Of a DNA stretch of 64,000 nt, positions 11,452 through 24,899 are shown in pieces (the first letter of the stretch is position 1; every line of letters starts with the position of its first letter). The stretch is from the NCBI GenBank assembly GCA_964019155.1, contig OZ025240.1:30798583-30862582 (forward strand), read 5' to 3'. Source of the DNA: Osedax fenrisi (taxonomy: Eukaryota > Annelida > Polychaeta > Sabellida > Siboglinidae). The translations under genes and the position numbers were made by a program. The notes beneath the pieces are model-generated. The model saw only the letters and a list, made by a program, of their open reading frames with translations, was not told the DNA's origin and ran no database searches.

Positions 11452-12378
11452 TATAGTACTATATATAGTATACTATAGTATTGTCTATAGACAATGTAAA
11501 CATCGTGTAATACATTAGTCAGACAATAGTTAAAAGCACATCCGCTTCAATTAATCATATTTCTATAGGTTGTTTGTCTACTCTTGTATGTATCGTGTAT
11601 TTTGTATAGACGCAATATGTTAATTTATATAAACGATAAATTATATATATAAATATATCGTAAAAAAAATCACTATTTAATAAAAAATCATGATTGTCGC
11701 GAATATTCATGAGTCACGATAATATTAATACTTGTGGTGTTTAATAAAGATTTATATCGGTTCCCAGGTAAATACGTCGATTAAGTTAGCTATAATTACA
11801 GATATCGAAATCCACTTATATATGCCATTAACACTTCTGTCGACACCCTTACTCCAATAACGCGATACGCTATAGCCTTTACACATCGGCCTGACATCGA
11901 ATTACCGCATACGACCGTCTCTTAATTCAGTGATTATTATATAATTATAGATGATACCTAGTAATTAAAACGACTATTATATAATCTATAACATCGGATA
12001 TGCCTTATAAGGTAAACAATGTTTACTACACATACAATTAAATGTGTATATTTACGAAAAATCTTATATTTGTACGTTATTATCATACGTTTTTACAGAT
12101 ATTTACTACTTTAATTTAATAATGAAATATTAATACAGATATATATATATATATATATATATAAATATATATAGTTGTAAATACTTGTATACATACATTT
12201 ATATGTACACTTAGCATTATAGTATGCACGGCTACGCAGTAGATGGTATATGCATGCATACTTGTACTGCAGTACACACTGCGTTCAATGCATATATTCA
12301 TGCATATATAAGTATACTTAGCCAAACACGCGTGTATACGTGCTCACACTAAAGTACCACGAAATAGTATACTATTAG

Positions 12379-12410
<32 letters not shown>

Positions 12411-12942
12411 CTAATATAGTATAATAATACAATGATACGATATTACAGTATTTATCGGAGTATATTAATTAGTATATTAATTCCACTACTATTAAGTATT
12501 ACGTATTTAAGTACTATATTAATTCACCGATATCTCACTCTCATACTATATATAGTATTACCTATAGGTAGTACACTAAATAGCTACAGTATACTATAGT
12601 ACTAGAGCTATAGTACCAGTAGTAGCTATAGTGTGCTCCGGGTGACGACGAAACAGGTAACATAAATCATCTAGTACAATTACGGCGATAAATAATCGGC
12701 TCTGCGGCGATGAAACAAGCCGGTGACACCTGGCGGTTCCACGGAGAACTATTATAGTATCACGTGATGTACACACGTGTGTGGGTGGGTGGGTGTTTGG
12801 GTGTACTACTATAGTAGAAGTACTCTCACGGCTGTATCGCTATAGTATCGCCACTAGTATCTAGTATCACATATGCTACTACAGTATGCCGATACACATA
12901 CGCATACACGTGTGTGTGTGGATAGAGAGGCGAGACTAGAAC
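11452..12942. other. AT-rich non-coding region
   Basis: No gene called. Many TATA/ACTATAGT palindromes, a TATTAGCT-flanked AT palindrome at about 12366-12418, and a GC-richer patch at 12630-12760 whose coding status is unclear (see findings). Confidence 0.5.
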
Positions 12943-13002
12943 GTTTAATGTGATGTTTAATGTGATGTTTAATGTGATGTTTAATGTGATGTTTAATGTG
13001 AA
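12943..13002. repeat. 12-bp tandem repeat, five units
   Basis: GTTTAATGTGAT is repeated five times with an exact 12-bp period; the last unit ends GAA instead of GAT. Confidence 0.95.
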
Positions 13003-13244
13003 GTTTTAGTGTTCTGTCAGCGACCACCTGTGCACCAAATTAAAATCTAGCAATACTACTAGAACTACTATAAATAGTTGTAAACGTAGTATTATTAGTA
13101 TATTAGCTATATGTCGAGATTATGAGAAATATAATATATATATATACATATAATAACTACAATAATTAACTATAAGGAACATACATATATACATATATAT
13201 TATGTACATATTACGCAATATGTGTATTTAAATAAGTATATATG

Positions 13245-13591
<347 letters not shown>

Positions 13592-13930
13592 ATATCACAT
13601 ACACACATAAACACATACACAAATACTAACTAATATATTTATTTCTTGTGCATTGCGGTAATTTAGATTTATTCATCGTTACTAACGAGTGATCTGTAAG
13701 TCACCAGAACTCATCATATCTTGAGACGCCCGCCTTACGCTAAAGAGGCGTGTCATTAACTTACCACGCCCATATTTCGATTACGATGCATTCGATGCCA
13801 GTGAGGGATGTCAATAAGAGGGAGTAGAAGACACAGCTAAAGAGTTGACATTCCGTAGTGATTCTAATATTAGAATTATAGTATACTTGAAATGTACACT
13901 TTACATCCTTGTCATATATCATATATCCAC

Positions 13931-13933
<3 letters not shown>

Positions 13934-13979
<46 letters not shown>
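13934..13979. repeat. (TA)n microsatellite
   Basis: AT tract of about 46 bp. Confidence 0.95.
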
Positions 13980-13982
<3 letters not shown>

Positions 13983-15379
13983 CACAATTCGTTGTATAAC
14001 GACATTCTTATTTACTTCTAATAGAAAATTCACATTCTACATTATACAAAGAATACATGTACGCCGTACCATATACTTTACCGATATATAAGTATATAAT
14101 ATATACTATATACACTTATATTATTAAATAGAATTATGTATATAGGCTATATATATAGGTAGGTATAACTACTAAACTATGTATAGTTAGCTAGTTATAG
14201 TTATTCTTACAACTACACTTATCATGATGTATACGTGGGTTACACGTCTACTAAATAGTATTGTCAAGGCCATGTCCTCACTGCAGTTATATTCCCACGT
14301 GTTATCTTAGTATCGTACGTTTCGCGTGTAGGGACATTTTAGTTTTTATATGTAACTATGCCAGATATAAGAATGTATTTAATGACAATTATTGTATATA
14401 TGTGTTTATTTCCACATACATTTACACATAAATAACGAATGTTTACTATGTAATCTAATAGTTTGTTGGAATAATTGTTTATTAATAATTAATATTAAGG
14501 AATTTTCGAAATATATATAAATATTGTAATATATATTAGTAATACATTAATATGCAAAATATGCATTTATTTATGAATGTATGTGTAATGTTATTACGAA
14601 AATATTATGATTTGTGTGTTGGGTTTTAATCGGGTTTTGGTGTATTTGGTAGGGTTCATCATAAAAGAATAACATATAATTTTATAAAATATTTAAGATG
14701 AGTTAATATTTTAGGTATATACATAATTATGTATTGCTATTAGATATATTTAATCAACCGACAATTAATATATAATTTTAGATGTTTGATAAATAAATAA
14801 AATTATAGAACACTCAAATTTCAAAAATATTTAAACCTAAAAACCGCAACCTGCCAAATTCTGATAATAATAGTAGATTAATAATATAGTGACATTAATG
14901 TTTATAGTATTTTTTAATGTAATTATAAACTATGTTTATAATAATTTATTACATAACATATTTATTAATAAAAAGTGAGTTGTATATATCGTATTGCACA
15001 GGCGCCGCCATTCAACAATCGACAACGAGGTTGTATATAGGCAGAGTTATGTTGATCATTGAATACCGCTTGGGCAGTATCATTGACTTACAGAGTACGA
15101 CTGCTGCGGCTGCATAGCACTGTACAGCACTGTACAGCAGTGTACACGGTGCCTCGTAACCAAGTGTGTGCTGTTGTATACGGATGTTATTGTTATGTCT
15201 TATCGTTTAAAATAGTGAAGTTTTGTCATTTTGAAATTATACACGTTGTAATATTGTATGATGATAGTTTATTAGCAATTTGTTCGATACTAGAATATGA
15301 TGCAATATATTTATAGCCCGTATATAATATGATATTATATAATGTATCTATGTTGCCTGGTAATTATGTATGTGACAAC

Positions 15380-15422
<43 letters not shown>

Positions 15423-15719
15423 TCTAATAATATGTTGACATTTTAAAAATTACTAAGTACTGCTAATTTTGAAAGAAACAACATAATTATATAAGTATAC
15501 TTACTATAGTATGAATTCAACTATTTATGTGATTATTAAAGTTAGAATATGGCTTTAGTTAGTTATAGTATATATATATATATATATATTCGTTTATATA
15601 ATATTATATTATTTTGGGTAATTATCTCGATAAATTATTACTTTAATATATTGCATACAATGATAATATCTGTATACATATAACCGTTAACCTACCCCAT
15701 AGCATGACTATGCATAGCA
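13980..15719. other. AT-rich non-coding region
   Basis: No gene called. A GC-richer patch at about 14998-15180 has short GCACTGTACA direct repeats (15117-15150) and the reverse complement of AATGGCGGC near 15006, but no convincing reading frame. TA tracts occur near 15386-15417 and 15568-15590. Confidence 0.5.
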
Positions 15720-16990
15720 TGTAAGAGTGCAGCTGACTTATCCACACTTGTATCTCCATTTCTCGGTTCGTTGTCGCTCTCATATCTTCGTTAGTTTCTA
15801 AACCGGTTCATTCTACGATGTTCTTTTACCACTGGGTTGTTGGTCTTCATATTCTTCGTCTATCTTCCATGAGTCAGTGAAAAATAGTCTTTGACATTGG
15901 ATCTTGTGACATGACCATAACATTTAATTTCTCTTTCGATAACCATCACCAGTAGTTCAGAGTGCAGTCCAATGTATTGGGTTATTCTCTTCTTTATTTA
16001 CAGATTTGTGATTATATCTTTAAATATTAACAGTTCTAAGAAACATTATATATATAATGCTTTGATTCTTCCATACATTACGTATACATCGCATGCATAT
16101 GACAAATAGATTTATCCAATCGCATCAGTTGTATTTAGATATCATGATGAAGCTGCAGCTATATTGATTGTAGGTTCCATATTATATTTAATTTAATTAA
16201 AGCTGATATCGCCCGGTTCTAGCTAGGATATCTGACGTTGACTTTTTATCATCGATAATGACTCCGAAATATTTGAATGTATTGCATTTAGGAGGTTCGT
16301 TAATTACTCTTATTTCATATGTGAATTCGCCTTTAGACTGTGTCAATATTTGAGTTTTTATTAGCGTTACTCTCCATACACTATGCTATAATTGTATAAT
16401 CGATGTATTTAATAATATTATATAAATCAGATTCACTGCCTGCTAGGCAATCAATTTTACGAGAGAACCTTAGGTTTGTGATTACTATTCCTCATATAGT
16501 CACTCTTCCTTCATGATTCGCTAGTGAATCATTAATTACAGCATGATGGTGTTGAAGAGCGTAGGAGATACCAAGCATCTTAGTATCCCTCGTGTTGTTA
16601 TATCGAACCATTACACAACTTCTCTATCAAAGTATACTTTTCTCTCTGATTTATTAAATATTTTTTTAAATTGATATTGGACCTCTTTATAGCAGACCAC
16701 AATGCATCCTGCAAGATCCTATTGAATGCCATCTTGAAATTGATTAATACGTTATATATATAAAGCTATAGGCCTAGGGGATTTTTATGTCGTGCATATT
16801 TCTCCGACATAATTCTTAAATTAAAGATATGTTCGTCTCTGCCTATTCTAAAGCCAGCTTCAAAGCCTGCGTAATATTACTTCCTACAGTATTTCACTCG
16901 AATGTGATATAACACTTATCGTTCGATAATGTTCACATATTTGAAAGTTTCTTTTCTTATGTAAGCTCTCCTTATTTTCTCTCTGCTAAT
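15720..16990 (-). pseudogene. Decayed RTE-like LINE reverse transcriptase
   Basis: Read on the minus strand, this region gives a broken reverse transcriptase. Near 16860-16790 there is a stretch like FEAGFRIGRDEHIFNLR, matching the RT block usually written GFRxGRSxxDxIxxLR. Near 16740-16700 is a KMAFNRI remnant of the KAFD block. Near 15900-15730 there is a C-terminal tail with a trace of the ending in which a GRP..RW motif is usual. Many stops and frame changes are present. Similar C-termini occur in the plus-strand copy at 19640-20500 and the minus-strand piece at 38600-39035. It is dead; the clade is inferred from motif style only. Confidence 0.6.
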
Positions 16991-17403
16991 TATTTCAGAT
17001 CAAGACTGTAGCCCGTGTCCACGTTCAGCTCCAAGTCAAAGTCACGTGATCACTGACCTAATAGTATAGATTTAAATATGTTTCTATATTTGTTAAATGT
17101 GTTACCATATATACTACATATAGTATACTTCATTATATACACTATATTATACTATTAACTAAGTATACTTATTTAAGTTTTAGGATACTTGTACTTCTTA
17201 TATAACTAATACGATTCGCGATACTGAACACGCGGTAGGGCGATATTAAGCGAGGTATCATGTTACGTAAGATTGCGTAATTACCGAGTCCTATATTTCT
17301 GTGACGTATGCGTGTGTTTAGCTTTGAAGTTACGAGGTAATATGATAACTAGAAATACGCCCATATTTTATATCAGATTTAAACCTCGGTTATAGTTAGA
17401 TAA

Positions 17404-17480
17404 TATCAGGGAATATATATAATCCCTGATAATACCAAGTTATATAATAGCGTAGTTATACGATATTATGTAACTTGGTA
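17404..17480. repeat. Two adjacent hairpin-forming palindromes
   Basis: TATCAGGGA...TCCCTGATA spans 17404-17431 around an AT centre. Immediately after it, TACCAAGTTATATAAT pairs with ATTATGTAACTTGGTA (17433-17480) around a loop of about 16 nt. No family was recognised. Confidence 0.7.
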
Positions 17481-17988
17481 AACTTTAACCTATAAGTTTC
17501 CTCTATTCTATGTATAATAATTATCTTTCGTATATATGACCTATAGGTATATATTATAGGTATATATTATAATAAACCTTCACCACAACATTGATAACCT
17601 CTTCATATTTGAGTAACTGTTATTTATAAAGTTCATACAGTTTTACCTGTTGAGAGTGTGTTAGGTCATCCATATACGACATATCATTATTATACATAGA
17701 ATAGAGGAATCATGATAGGTAAGAAGTTTACCAAATGATAACCTTCCTGCTTCCTCGATTGCACCATTAGACAGAATCAGCAGATAATCCTTACGATCCC
17801 TTTTCATCAGTAGACTATCTGACTATTCCTATACAGACTCTTTTCTACTTCTATCAAACTGGTTCCCTAAAAATGATCATTAATTCGAATTATTTCTACT
17901 ACACATACATTTATATATTCATCCACTCCTTCATATATATTTTGTTACTCTTAATTATTTCCAACACCTACGATACACGTTCAACTTC

Positions 17989-17991
<3 letters not shown>

Positions 17992-18072
<81 letters not shown>
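17992..18072. repeat. (TA)n microsatellite, once interrupted
   Basis: About 81 bp of AT dinucleotides with a GT interruption near 18017. Confidence 0.95.
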
Positions 18073-18074
<2 letters not shown>

Positions 18075-18479
18075 TTATAACACAATCATATTCTTTAAAT
18101 TCAAGATACTTGCATACTAATACATTATCCCATCTATCTGGATTGTACCCCTTCATCTATAATATCCATTTAATATCCCACCTCCTTCAACACTCATCTC
18201 ACATCGTATATATCATTTATCTAATATCCTTATATTATTATTAGCTTTTATATTTCGTTATGATTACTTCCACTTTTTTGTTCGGTTTTTCGTTTTTCAT
18301 TTTTATTGTTGTGTTTTATTATTATTATTATTATTTATTTTACGTGCATCTACAACGTGTACAATCACTTTGTAATGGTGCCTAATAAACCATACTTCAT
18401 AATAACCATCATCATCATCCTCGTCATCATATATATATATATATATATACATTATATATATACACTATACCTAGGATTT

Positions 18480-18900
18480 AATACCCAGGAATTTAATACC
18501 CACTTTTGTAGAATAGATTTAAATACAATCCATGTTCGGAGTGTTAGGACATTCATTGAGTTATCGAAGTTATTGTCGTGTATCAATTATCTTATTTGTG
18601 GACCATTTAATATGCCAGCGGTGATCTTGGCTTTACTTATTTTTGGGAATTTTCTTCTCAGGAATTGCAAGGTAGATCTATTTCAATCAAGAGATTTAAT
18701 ACAAATTTTCATAATACCTAGCTTAATGTGTAATGGAAGTAGTATTATATTGGGATTTACAAGAGAATTCTGGATTATATTGTGTGAACTAGGATGTAAA
18801 TTATCACGTTCTGGCCATATGCGTCTTGAATAATTTTCTCTGTCAGCTCTACTATCCCATTTACAAAGAAAACATGGGTATTTGATATAGCCATATTGCA
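18480..18900 (-). pseudogene. Fragment of an uncharacterised multicopy invertebrate protein family
   Basis: On the minus strand, starting near 18897, the frame reads GYIKYPCFLCKWDSRADREN and then LHIKLGIMKICIKSLD. After a stop it continues with FPKISKAKI-TAGILNGPQIR, another stop, and a weaker tail down to about 18480. I recognise the layout: a GYxKYPCFLCxWDSRA block, a PPLHIKLGxMKxFVKAxD block, and an FPxxSxxKxxAGIxxGPQIR block. These belong to an uncharacterised, often highly duplicated family seen in arthropod and other invertebrate genomes. The CxxC within the first block suggests a metal site, but no function is established. Two in-frame stops and the lack of upstream sequence make it a pseudogene fragment. 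Confidence 0.7.
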
Positions 18901-19639
18901 TACCCAGAAGTATGGTGACGATCTACAAATGTATATATTAATATTATTAAACATTTTAAATAATTATAATTATTATAATAAATATTATAGTAACTTTAAA
19001 TCTCCGCAAATCATCCAATTGCGATTATTATAATGTAATTAACCACGAAGTATAATCATATTATTGTAATTTTCTGACAACTAATTGAATAACTTACAGA
19101 AATTGAAGAGCCTCTATTACCATTGTATAATAAAACTACCTTAAGACTTTTATTTGATGAATTATTAATAATCTCCAGTCTGAATCTGCATACGCAATAC
19201 ACATAACTTATACAAATACAATAATATTGTTACAATATACAAGTTCTCCATTGGTAGTAAAATACTTCGTAAACTTATATTCCAAGAGTATGTTGTTTCT
19301 TTTGATAACATTTAACGTTCTGCTAATCTAGACCCAAGTGGTTGAGCAGATTATTTGGATAGGCTAAGATATATTGTTAAATCATTTATATCATATTGAT
19401 TAAATGGTTCAAGATATCTATTATTTTCATGGGGAATGTATTCCTGTAATATGAGTTACAGGCCCATATAGCTAAAGAGAAAGCTAGAAAGCTGTATTAC
19501 TAGCTCTATATACAGGCCGTATAGATGAAGGTATATTATGATATATAACACGTGTTTTATTCTTCATATTTATTCCTACATATAGAATTATATAAATATA
19601 TATGTAGGTATACATATTTAGAAGATTAGGATGGGGGAA

Positions 19640-20500
19640 TCAGTATTGGAGGTAGAATGATTACTAACCTGAGATATGCTGACGACACAAAACTGATCGC
19701 TGAAACTAAAAACGATCTAATAGAAATTATGGATAGAGTAAAGTTGGCTAGTGAAAAAGCAGGTATTTATTTAAATGTATACATATCTATACGTATATAC
19801 ATCTATAGTATAGATTCTATTCTGCCTATAGTAAAAACTAAAGTAATGATGACTGAAGACCAAGGAGAAATGGTAGTAGATGGCAAACATATTGAAGTAG
19901 TATCTCACTTTATTTTCCTGGGATCTCTATTAACCGAGGATGTATTATGTGAGAAGGAAATAAGAAGAAGGTTAGAAATGGGTAGATCTGCAATGGGGGG
20001 ACTAACGAAAATCTGGAAAGATAGGGGAATTACCTTCAGAACAAAGATTAAGCTTGTAAAAGCTTTAGTTTTACTTATAGTCTTATACGGAGCAGAATCT
20101 TGGACAATGAGAAAGCTTGAGAGAAAGATGATCAATGCTTTTGAGTTGTGGTGTTGGATACGTCTGCTAAGATTAACATCGACCGACAGAAAGACACATA
20201 TATGGGTTATTGATAATATAAAACCAGAATGGACGCTTGAGTCAAGGATTGTCAATGCATCATTGTGCTACTTTGGTCATGTTATAAAAGCAGGCGGAAT
20301 GGAATATGAAGTGATGGTAGGAAGAATGAGGGCTTATAAAACAGAGGCAAAGATGGCTGAATAGCATAAATAAAAACTTTTATGGAACCATCTTCAACAT
20401 GATTCGAGCCTCAAGATGTAGGATGAGTTAACTCCAATTGGAGAGATACTGTCGTCGATGTCGTCAGGGGTCGGATACGACTCGACGGCACAGGTTAATA
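19640..20500 (+). pseudogene. RTE-like LINE, 3' half of reverse transcriptase
   Basis: The open part (19657-20364, 235 codons) starts at the RT active-site block LRYADDTKLIAET. It continues through a KTKVM block (interrupted by an insertion that gives IRIYIYSI) and VVSHFIFLGS. Later come LYGAESWTMRK, the MINAFELWCW block and a YFGHVIKAGG block. These are the usual C-terminal landmarks of RTE/BovB-type LINEs. Past the stop, a shifted frame near 20440-20497 encodes a tail ending GRIRLDGTG and a stop, the typical end of that clade. It is followed by a short GGTTAATA-repeat tail. The 5' part of the element is missing. It is dead, with a frame shift and an internal insertion. Confidence 0.85.
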
Positions 20501-22263
20501 GGTTAATATTTATTCTATATATGCATGCATTTATATATACAATTTAATGATTAACTAATTTAATATATGTAAATTTATTTTATAATTATACCTAATCATT
20601 AAGATTTACCATGCAAAAATATTAATATGATACATGATTCTGACCTTCTCTCCATATCATTGGTATTCCGAAATGTAAATATTTTAATTTCTTATTGTTC
20701 CAACGATGTAAGTTAACCGTACAGGTTTTATAACAAATATGCGGTGCAAATAGTTAGTCTTGGTCTCCTAAATGCATTCCGAAATAAGCCCTATAGGTAT
20801 TTTTATAAATGGCGTTATCATTGACTTCTGATTAGACAATGTTACCTTACCAAAATGTAACAAAACTTATCCGGATTGTTAATACAAGTTATTCTATTCA
20901 TGATAAATGTAGTTTGAAATACGTTATACTTATTTAAAGTTGTATGAAGTAATGATATTATTAACGTATTTACAATAATGACTTGTATATTTATATATGT
21001 TAATTTTATTACATTTCAGAAAATTATTGTAAATTAATATACAATATATTTCTGCATATTTAGTAATTACATATTAATTAATTATTATTAAGGATATACC
21101 CCTATAAGGGATTATAATCAACTCCCGCACTATTGGTACATTATTTAAATATTACTAACCCATTTATATAATAAAATAACTAAATATATAGGTATGAATG
21201 GATTAAAATAATGTATAATATATATGAAATCCTATATTTTCCTTAGGAAATTACTGATATTTCCAAAAAATTAAAAGTTGAATAAACAAAAAAACTAGAG
21301 CTGATTGAGCAAAATGGTTTTCAGATTTGAATTCAGTGTCAAAAAGTAGCGTATAATCAGTTAAGAAACCCTTGATAACAAAAATTATGCAGACCAGTGT
21401 AATGTACGTGAAATAAAAAAAAGAATAATTCGAAATTAAACAAGTACATATGTAAAACTGTGCAGTAAAAAAAAAAATCGAAAATAGAAATAAAATAAAT
21501 GTTGTATTGAATTGAATTGGTTCAATTTAATTAAACACTTAAATAAATCATAAATCTTTCAAAAATGTATATATCGAAAAACAATTATAAAAAGTATACT
21601 TTTATTAACTTTATTAACAATTACTACCATTTACAATTATAAAATGAAATAATATAGAATAAACAGGAAGGAAAATAATAAATAATATAATAAAGCTATA
21701 CAAACAGACAAAGTAAAATTCGGCCACATGGAAACATTTTCATGAAGGTAAAATAAATAAACTCGATTTTAGCGATCGCTTTAAATATCGCCCTCATGTA
21801 ATTAACAAATAGATAACATATACAATTGTATATATATATATATATTAAATATTCTACGATCGTATATCTATATATATATAGATATAGATATAAATTTATG
21901 TATTTTAATATATCTAAAAATTGTTTATTTGTAGAAAATATTATAAACGTAACAATATATATATATAAGACTACCTATTTATAGTTTCGGGTAGATAATA
22001 ATGATCGGTTCATTAAGTCACATGGGTGGCTGTATTTGAAATTAGTAGTGTGTTTTTATAAAATGCCTATAAACTGAAACTAAATATTATACTTAAATTG
22101 GTGTTGTTTTATCTAATTAGATTCGAACTTTTCTACTAAGTATATTAAAAGTATTTATAAATATTAAATATTAAAGAGGTAAAATGCAATCACATTTTTA
22201 TTTTTCTGTTAATTTTAAAACTGTGCATGATAAAATATAAAAGTAGGACTTAAATTATTTATA

Positions 22264-22300
<37 letters not shown>

Positions 22301-22980
22301 GTTCTCTAAAATGTATAGTTACTAAGCTATATCTCTACGATAAAGTATCGGTATTCATCACCTGTCAGTATGTGTAGGCATACTTTACCCTACAACATTA
22401 TTTATATATTTTAATATTTAAATTATACATTTAATGATTTATAATTATAAATAAATCACGTCAGCATGAAATAAAACAATACTATTAATACTATTATATA
22501 TTGTTAGTACTAAGTCAATTAACGTTTATACTATGATTAATCAGATAGAAAACACTGATATAAGCATTCTTATATTAGTATGCAATATTTACTTATATAT
22601 ATATATATATAATTTAGTTATATATTACTATTGTATACGATTCATAATAAATCTTATGTTACCCACATATTAATAACTTACTATATATTACGTATTCTCT
22701 ACATGTGTAATCTACAGGTCTACCTAATTATTAATAGTACCCTATTGGTATTATATTAATTATATTAATATAATATGTACTATTATTACAATATCGTTTA
22801 TATTATATTATAACATTTAAATAATGTTTTAAGTACATATTTATTATAGTTTATAAAATATACGACGCCATTATTACAGTACACTATGACTCATTCACGT
22901 GTATATTTATAGCAGACAATGTTGTATACACATATAATTAATAATACCGATGTATACCTATTAGTTACTTATTAGTTAAT

Positions 22981-23022
<42 letters not shown>

Positions 23023-23309
23023 ATTAGTAACAAACTTACGTTTATAAATTACCCATCTACATCAAAGGTATTTAAATTGTTCAATAAATCACACTCCGTT
23101 ATTTCAATAACTATAGTCATATATATATATATATAATAGAGTGGTACTATAGTTCATTATATGCACTACTAGATATACCATACAGTATGGTCTATACTAT
23201 AGTTCATTAGGTGCACTACTGTCTACTGCAGTATTATGTTTTCATTTTATACATTATTTTTATTGAAATAAAATACTGATTTCGTATAAAAATATACTAA
23301 ATATTCTAT

Positions 23310-23313
<4 letters not shown>
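20501..23313. other. AT-rich non-coding region
   Basis: No gene or recognised element. AT tracts occur at about 22268-22298 and 22985-23020. Base composition is extremely AT-rich with poly-A and poly-T runs. Confidence 0.5.

Positions 23314-23360
<47 letters not shown>
23314..23360. repeat. (TA)n microsatellite
   Basis: AT tract of about 47 bp. Confidence 0.95.
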
Positions 23361-23366
<6 letters not shown>

Positions 23367-23399
23367 TACTTTATTTCAATTATTTGTCATGGTTAACAA

Positions 23400-24021
23400 T
23401 CATGATATCTTATATATTCTGATAATGATAAATATCTTGATTTAATTTCTACAGCTCTCTATATTTTCATCGACACATCTCTAATCTTCTTTGCTATATA
23501 CACTTTAATCTTAACTATGTCCATCTAATCCGTAACTCCATATTAAGAGATATCCTTAAGTGCATCTATAACTATCGGCTCATCTTATATTTACAACTTT
23601 TTGATTACGGTAATATTCTACTTTAATCTTATATCTTTATATTTAATTTATACTATTATCCTACCTAACTATAAACTTACAAAAGTACAAATAGTTATAC
23701 TACAGTATGCGTAGGTACGATACATTTCTAAAATTTTTAAATATTAAACTGATTATATTGGCAACCAATTAGATTTCGAGTAATATTTGAAGTTATTCTA
23801 TTTCCTCAACATTTTCTTCACCACAACCTACTTGAATATCTATATTCTTTTATTTTAATTCCTACTAATAATTATTATCTTCGTGCTACCTACGTATTAC
23901 CCTCCAAATTTAATGTCCGCTCCAAAAGTATTCAAGGGAATCAAATACCACATAATATATTCTCTAATGTATACTTTATTACATTTAAAACTCTATTAAA
24001 ACACATATATATTTATTACTG
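23400..24021 (+). pseudogene. Decayed LINE C-terminal region
   Basis: Near 23890-24021 the plus strand encodes RATYVLPSKFNVRSKSIQGN, then a stretch ending FKTLLKHIYIYY and a stop. This has the form of the C-terminus of CR1/Jockey-type LINE ORF2, where an LPxxI block and FKxxLKxxL close the protein. Upstream (23400-23890) weaker remnants are interrupted by stops. It ends just before the TA-flanked element at 24078. Confidence 0.45.
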
Positions 24022-24077
24022 AATATCCTTGATTAATATATTTATCAATATTTATTGACATTTATTAATTAGGAGTA

Positions 24078-24498
24078 GGGGAAGGTAACCTAATACGGAC
24101 ACTTTAACAATAGATGGTCTTAACATTTTATGACTCATTATTTTTATTACCTCTAGATATATGCTTATAACTTAATGAAATTTTATACAAAATATAGAAA
24201 TTATATATTTAATTTTAGAATACTTTATTTTTTAATAATATAGTATTATATTTTATATTGATACAATTATATATTCTTGAGAAGGTTTTAAGTTGTAATT
24301 TAAAAACTTAATAAATAAAATCAGTTTATTGAATATATCAGAAATATTTTGAATAATTAAAAAATAAAAATACTTTTTTAGACTATTTATATAATTTTGA
24401 ATATTTTATTCAATACAATTTTTTTTGTAGGATTTATGGTTTCTGAGATACATAGAGTGTCCGTATTAGGGTACTGTCCGTATTCGGTTACTTTCCCC
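24078..24498 (-). mobile_element. TA-flanked inverted-repeat element, GTCCGTATTA subfamily, copy 1 (internally deleted)
   Basis: Starts GGGGAAGGTAACCTAATACG and ends GTTACTTTCCCC, flanked by TA on both sides (24076-24077, 24499-24500). At 421 bp it is half the length of the other copies because the middle is missing: sequence jumps from ATTTTTATT to ACCTCTAGATATATGC near 24150. The orientation is opposite to copies 2, 4 and 6. The terminal motif is present as one copy on the left and two on the right. No coding capacity. Confidence 0.85.
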
Positions 24499-24509
24499 TA
24501 TGGGGTAAT

Positions 24510-24890
24510 ATGTATGTGAGTAATATTCAATGTATTACTATATTAAAGAATAGATGTCTAAGAGCAGTATATTATCTAAATAATAGAACAAATATTTATA
24601 TACATAAACGTATTCTCAAATGTAAAGATATTATTTATTTAAATATTTATAAATACATGTACAAAGCTTGGTATAATAATAACATACATCCACAAATTAT
24701 TAAGTTATTTAATAAAAAAAATAACATGTATTCTCTAAGGTCAACTAATGCATTCGTTATTCCCAATATATCACGTTACTATAAAAAATTATGTATTGGT
24801 TATAAAGATCTTTTGATATTGAATTCACTATCTATTATTATAAAAAAAACACTAACCCTTTGAACAAGTTTTGAAATGGTTAAAACAAAA
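24510..24890 (+). pseudogene. LINE ORF2 C-terminal fragment
   Basis: 117 open codons begin with ITILKNRCLRAVYYLNN, the usual 'QNRAxRxI' block after the reverse transcriptase in CR1/Jockey-group LINEs. They go on through LRSTNAFVIPNISRYYKKL and LLILNSLSIIIKK. A frame break near 24850 cuts the usual end. There is no RT domain directly upstream because the TA-flanked element abuts it. It is very AT-rich, so long decayed or adapted to local composition. The TTATT-rich DNA down to about 25720 may be its 3' untranslated part. Confidence 0.65.
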
Positions 24891-24899
24891 TTATTGGTT

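Larger units (their letters stand above)
17000..18479. other. Mostly non-coding, possibly containing an unrecognised LINE 3' end
   Basis: No gene called. The TTATT-rich stretch at 18310-18430, with CATCATCATC repeats and a TAATAAACCAT string, has the feel of a LINE 3' tail. The long plus-strand frames at 17873-18244 and 18306-18833 are mostly AT-repeat translation or antisense to the pseudogene at 18480-18900. Confidence 0.35.
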
